From contig JAUNCU010000133.1 of assembly GCA_030526455.1 (NCBI GenBank), positions 1 to 8,059 on the forward strand: a stretch of 8,059 nt of DNA. The letters run 5' to 3'. Shown here one piece after another: positions 5,894-8,059 of the stretch. This DNA is from Bacteroidales bacterium. Its GTDB lineage: Bacteria; Bacteroidota; Bacteroidia; Bacteroidales; Muribaculaceae. The notes beneath the pieces were generated by a model, which did no database searches, was not told where the DNA came from, and was given only the letters and a program-made list of their open reading frames with translations. How positions within the stretch are numbered: the stretch's first letter is position 1; the number at the start of each line of letters is the position of its first letter. A program made the translations under genes and the position numbers.

Positions 5894-6283
5894 ATGATTC
5901 GTATTGAGCATATGGCGCTTTATTGCGTGGATTTGGAGGCGATGAAGGAATTCTTTGTGCGCTATTTCGATGCCGTGGCCGGGCCGATGTATCACAATGC
6001 CACCACAGGCTTCCGGTCATATTTCCTCTCGTTTGCCGGCGGCGGTGCTCGGCTCGAAATCATGTGCCGCCCCACCACGGCTCCCACTCCCCAGCCACCC
6101 TACAGCGCAGGCTACCACCACCTTTCCATCAGCGTAGGCAGCCGCGCCGCCGTCGACGCCCTCACAGCCCGCCTGGTGGCCCACGGCTACCCATGCACCA
6201 GCGGCCCCCGCACCACAGGCGACGGCTACTACGAAAGCACCATCCAAGGCCCCGAAGCCATAAGCATAGAAATCACCCAGTAG
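5894..6283 (+). CDS. VOC-superfamily (glyoxalase/bleomycin-resistance-like) protein
   Basis: The protein has 129 residues, the size of a single-chain vicinal-oxygen-chelate protein with two beta-alpha-beta-beta-beta modules. The expected metal ligands are visible: H6 (IEHMALY), E55 (ARLEIM), H76 (YHHLSISV) and E126 near the C-terminus (ISIEIT). The family includes glyoxalase I, antibiotic-binding proteins and dioxygenases, and the substrate is not evident. It is cytoplasmic with no signal peptide. It lies 7 nt after ATPase 2 on the same strand with no recognisable promoter between them, so an operon is likely. The GC-rich third positions of the second half differ from the more AT-rich ATPase 2 gene. 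The structured element at 6293-6498 begins 9 nt after the stop codon. Confidence 0.82.
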   Translation: MIRIEHMALYCVDLEAMKEFFVRYFDAVAGPMYHNATTGFRSYFLSFAGGGARLEIMCRPTTAPTPQPPYSAGYHHLSISVGSRAAVDALTARLVAHGYPCTSGPRTTGDGYYESTIQGPEAISIEITQ

Positions 6284-6292
6284 CCCCCCAAC

Positions 6293-6498
6293 CTGTCCGA
6301 AAACTCCAAAATAGGGCAAGTCCAAAGCAAAAACGCAAGGCATTCACCCTCCGCCGTCGGAGACGGCTTATTATGGTTAACTCCATGCAAGCGAGTGAAT
6401 TGCAAAGCAATTCGCGAGCGCGGCTTGGAGATAAGAAACAGCAAAGGAAAGAGCCTCGGAGAGGGTCGGTTATGGTAGAAACCCGAGTTTTCGGACAG
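6293..6498. repeat. 206-bp element with 14-bp terminal inverted repeats and internal hairpins
   Basis: CTGTCCGAAAACTC (6293-6306) and its exact complement (6485-6498) bound the element. Inside are a GCCGTC/GACGGC stem-loop (6353-6367) and a long imperfect hairpin (6381-6430) with the inner stem GAATTGC-AAA-GCAATTC. The heptamer CCCCCCA lies just outside both ends (6284-6290 and 6502-6508) and may be a target-site duplication, although C-runs arise easily by chance. The element fills the gap between the convergent VOC and ATPase 3 genes, so it could be a MITE, a bidirectional terminator, or both. I see no credible coding sequence in it. Confidence 0.6.
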
Positions 6499-6526
6499 CC
6501 TCCCCCCAGCGCGGCCCCTTCTGCCA

Positions 6527-7681
6527 CTACAGTTTTAAATTACTGTAATTCACAAGTTCGATATCGCCCTCATAGTTCTCAAAATCGCCCGTGTAGACCA
6601 CGATTTTTCTCTTCACGGGGCAATTCACCCACGAGTCGATCTTCTTCAGCGCTTTTTCAAAAGTCTTGTTATAGGTTTCCGACGACTTCACTTCAATGGC
6701 AATGAATTCGCCTTCCTCCTTGATGAGGATATCCACCTCGTTGGCGTTAGAGTCGCGGTAGAAATACACCCCGCCATCCTTTCCCTGGTTATGGCGGTGT
6801 TTCAGCGCCTCCATCACAATCAGGTTTTCGAAGATAGCCCCCCTCATCTTGTCGCGCGCCAGTTGGCGTGGCGATTCAATATCGAGCAAATAGCAAGCCA
6901 AGCCGGTGTCGTTGAAGTAGAGTTTAGGTGTTTTCACCAGTCGCTTTGTGGTGTTCTCGTAATATGGCGGCAGCAGCGTGATGATATACGAAGCCTGCAG
7001 CACCGAAAGCCATCGAGCAATGGTCTTAGAGTCCACGCCCACCTCGTTGCCTATTTCTGAGGCATTGAAAAGCGCACCCACGCGAGCGGCGCAGAGTTTC
7101 ACAAATTTCATAAACTGCATTTGGTCTTGAATGTGCAGGAAGTCGCGCACATCCTTCTCTATATAGGTTTTCACATAGGAAGGATAAAAGAATTTCGATA
7201 CATTCTTTCCGGTGCAAATGGCAGGGTAGAGGCCGTTGAACAGCAGTTCGTCGATGTTTCTTCCCTCTTGCTTGCCTTCGGCCTGCGTCATGGGCAGCAA
7301 CTCAAACACCCCCGCTCTGCCCGGCAGCGATTCTGCCACGCTGTGCAGCATCTGAAAATTCGAACTGCCAGTGAGCAGAAATTTCCTTGCTGGGTCCTTG
7401 TCCACGATACCCTGGATGTATTCAAGCAGCACAGGCACCTTCTGCACCTCGTCGATCATCATGTGCTGGTGCTTGTTGAGGAAAGCCACGGGGTCGTTTT
7501 CGGCAAAATCGCGAATGTTCATGTCTTTCATGCTGAAGTATTCGTAGTGCGGAAACATATGCATCAGCATAGTGCTCTTCCCCGACTGGCGTGGCCCGGT
7601 CACAGAAATCACAGAAAAATACTTGGAAGCCTCCTTGATCACCTCCTCTATATTCCTTTCCAGATAGATATCGCTCACCAT
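6527..7681 (-). CDS. AAA-type ATPase with winged helix and DUF4143 domain (ATPase 3)
   Basis: The protein has 384 residues. Walker A is GPRQSGKS (29-36), Walker B MMIDEVQ (D77/E78), and sensor-like LLTGSSNF spans 102-109. A helix-turn-helix at about 206-226 (NASEIGNEVGVDSKTIARWL) is followed by the LQASYII wing. The DUF4143 C-terminus has E285 (GAIFENLIV), D317 (NEVDILI) and E330-x-K332 (AIEVKS), so the PD-(D/E)XK-like residues are complete. It is closer to the classic single-domain-order family (GPRQSGKS type) than ATPases 1 and 2 and clearly not a recent duplicate of either. The ATG at 7679-7681 sits about 30 nt after the predicted transcription start. The gene is intact, with its own promoter and palindrome pair upstream; the convergent neighbour is the VOC gene. 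Confidence 0.9.
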   Translation of the reverse strand: MVSDIYLERNIEEVIKEASKYFSVISVTGPRQSGKSTMLMHMFPHYEYFSMKDMNIRDFAENDPVAFLNKHQHMMIDEVQKVPVLLEYIQGIVDKDPARKFLLTGSSNFQMLHSVAESLPGRAGVFELLPMTQAEGKQEGRNIDELLFNGLYPAICTGKNVSKFFYPSYVKTYIEKDVRDFLHIQDQMQFMKFVKLCAARVGALFNASEIGNEVGVDSKTIARWLSVLQASYIITLLPPYYENTTKRLVKTPKLYFNDTGLACYLLDIESPRQLARDKMRGAIFENLIVMEALKHRHNQGKDGGVYFYRDSNANEVDILIKEEGEFIAIEVKSSETYNKTFEKALKKIDSWVNCPVKRKIVVYTGDFENYEGDIELVNYSNLKL

Positions 7682-7691
7682 AGACTATTGT

Positions 7692-7732
7692 TTTTATGTA
7701 ATTTCGGAATCTTATGCCAAAATTACATAAAA
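7692..7732. repeat. palindrome, promoter-proximal unit of the ATPase 3 repeat pair
   Basis: The 16-nt arms 7692-7707 (TTTTATGTAATTTCGG) and 7717-7732 are inverted copies with one mismatch (C7705 opposite A7719). The mismatch is the base that turns TAATTTCG into the -7 box TAATTTTG on the minus strand. The sister unit is at 7841-7873. Confidence 0.8.
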
Positions 7733-7748
7733 TTCTCTTATCACCAAA
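7718..7748 (-). promoter_or_regulatory. complete promoter of ATPase 3
   Basis: On the minus strand, TTTG (7745-7748) and TAATTTTG (7718-7725) are separated by 19 nt, matching the Bacteroidota -33/-7 arrangement. The -7 box lies in one arm of the 7692-7732 palindrome, so occupation of the palindrome should block it. Confidence 0.7.
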
Positions 7749-7840
7749 AATAATCAGTAGAAAAATTTATTATATTGATATTTAGAGTATTCTAAAGTAT
7801 TTTTACACTAATTTTAAGCCATTTATTTCTCGTAACAATT

Positions 7841-7873
7841 ATGCAATTTCGGAATCGCATTCCGAAATTACAT
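7841..7873. repeat. palindrome, distal unit of the ATPase 3 repeat pair
   Basis: ATGCAATTTCGGAAT (7841-7855) and its inverted copy (7859-7873) flank a CGC centre with one mismatch, which is a G-T pair on the minus strand. It shares ATGTAATTTCGGAAT with the proximal unit about 145 bp away. At the place of the -7 box it reads TAATTTCG on the minus strand, so it is not itself a consensus promoter. Confidence 0.8.
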
Positions 7874-7890
7874 AAAATGGTAACCAAAAT

Positions 7891-7919
7891 TCGTGATTGG
7901 GGACGGTTCTGTTTCACGA
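7891..7919. repeat. 29-nt REP-like palindrome with GGGACGGTTCT centre
   Basis: TCGTGA (7891-7896) and TCACGA (7914-7919) enclose a GGGGACGGTTCT core. The length (29 nt), the centre position and the core are the same as in the 1092-1120 palindrome, but the arm sequence differs. On the + strand the core pairs with G-T wobbles around a single G, leaving a 3x3 internal loop. It is probably another member of the same REP-like family. Confidence 0.55.
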
Positions 7920-8001
7920 AAAAACTGCCCCGAAATTGCTGTATCTTTCAGTCAACCATAATCAGGAAAATACAATTTTTTCAAGCAAGAAAACCTTGAT
8001 T

Positions 8002-8041
8002 TTAACAAAAGGGGACTGTCCTAGGCTGTCAAGTTTGTTGA
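8002..8041. repeat. GGACTGTCC-centred inverted repeat near the right edge
   Basis: TTAACAAA (8002-8009) and TTTGTTGA (8034-8041) pair with one wobble. Between them lie the one-base-centre palindrome GGACTGTCC (8013-8021) and a CCTAGG site (8020-8025). The left half (TAACAAAAGGGGAC) resembles the 1092-1120 palindrome. It may be the edge of a mobile element continuing beyond the window. Confidence 0.4.
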
Positions 8042-8059
8042 TTACGAGTTTCTTTTTCT

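Larger units (their letters stand above)
7682..8059. other. 378-bp non-coding stretch upstream of ATPase 3
   Basis: No credible gene lies here. It holds the ATPase 3 promoter and palindrome pair (7692-7873), an AT-rich spacer (7733-7840) and two GGGAC-type palindromes (7891-7919 and 8002-8041). TATCTTTC at 7942-7949 is one base off a -7 box and could serve a + strand gene beyond the right edge. Confidence 0.5.

Noticed and set aside
4555..6283. ATPase 2 plus VOC gene as a toxin-antitoxin pair
   Set aside because: Neither protein resembles a known toxin or antitoxin and the sizes are atypical; adjacency alone is not enough.
6293..6498. tRNA or known riboswitch in the structured spacer
   Set aside because: No cloverleaf, anticodon arm or CCA-type end can be formed, and I recognise no riboswitch core. 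The structure is explained by inverted repeats.
5923..6705. Long + strand open frame overlapping the VOC gene and running into the ATPase 3 gene
   Set aside because: It is arginine/proline-rich, crosses the inverted-repeat element and the end of ATPase 3, and has no family motif. The VOC frame keeps its metal ligands.
2166..7681. Three ATPases as recent tandem duplicates
   Set aside because: Their Walker A motifs (GARRVGKT, GARQIGKT, GPRQSGKS), lengths (376, 443, 384) and surrounding sequence differ throughout, so they are independent family members, not recent copies.
7121..7753. + strand open frame opposite ATPase 3
   Set aside because: It is a His/Val-rich shadow of the ATPase codons and reads through the promoter and palindrome of ATPase 3.

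Overview
The window looks like an accessory or intergenic-rich stretch of a Bacteroidota chromosome, most likely order Bacteroidales (Prevotellaceae/Muribaculaceae type). The reasons are the TAnnTTTG-type -7 boxes in front of several genes, the absence of clear Shine-Dalgarno sequences, mid-GC genes separated by AT-rich spacers, and the gene families present. The species cannot be named from the sequence alone. No rRNA, tRNA, CRISPR array or complete transposase gene is visible.

Layout: (1) 1-258, non-coding, with a 39-nt one-base-centre hairpin at 137-175. (2) 259-957 (+), a YczE/YitT-like (DUF6198-type) membrane protein. (3) 975-1120, a pair of inverted 29-nt palindromes resembling a REP pair (BIME). 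(4) 1252-2043 (+), a YqiA-type esterase fused to a C-terminal zinc-ribbon domain. (5) 2071-3404, an ATPase/DUF4143 gene (minus strand) bracketed by two identical 70-bp direct repeats. (6) 3604-4341 (+), a secreted SGNH/GDSL-like hydrolase. (7) 4396-5886 (+), a second ATPase/DUF4143 gene preceded by two 57-bp palindromes, followed 7 nt later by a small VOC-family gene (5894-6283). (8) 6293-6498, a non-coding element with 14-bp terminal inverted repeats and strong internal hairpins. (9) 6527-7681 (minus), a third ATPase/DUF4143 gene with two palindromes upstream (7692-7732 and 7841-7873). (10) 7874-8059, non-coding, with further GGGAC-centred palindromes.

The most notable theme is the three intact AAA-type ATPases with a winged-helix region and a C-terminal DUF4143 (PD-(D/E)XK-like) domain. 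They are clearly divergent in sequence. Each has its own paired palindromic repeat in its 5' region, and the three repeat sequences are unrelated. In each locus the -7 promoter box lies inside or directly abuts the gene-proximal repeat unit. It falls at bases where that unit departs from its sister copy or from its own symmetry. This suggests (inference) that the repeats are ATPase-specific recognition sites that also control the promoter. The 70-bp duplicate on both sides of the first ATPase gene gives that locus the form of a cassette. Separately, the GGGAC(G)GTTC-centred hairpins at 975-1120 and 7891-7919 look like a REP family. The housekeeping-type genes between these elements (membrane protein, esterase, SGNH hydrolase, VOC protein) show no obvious shared pathway.
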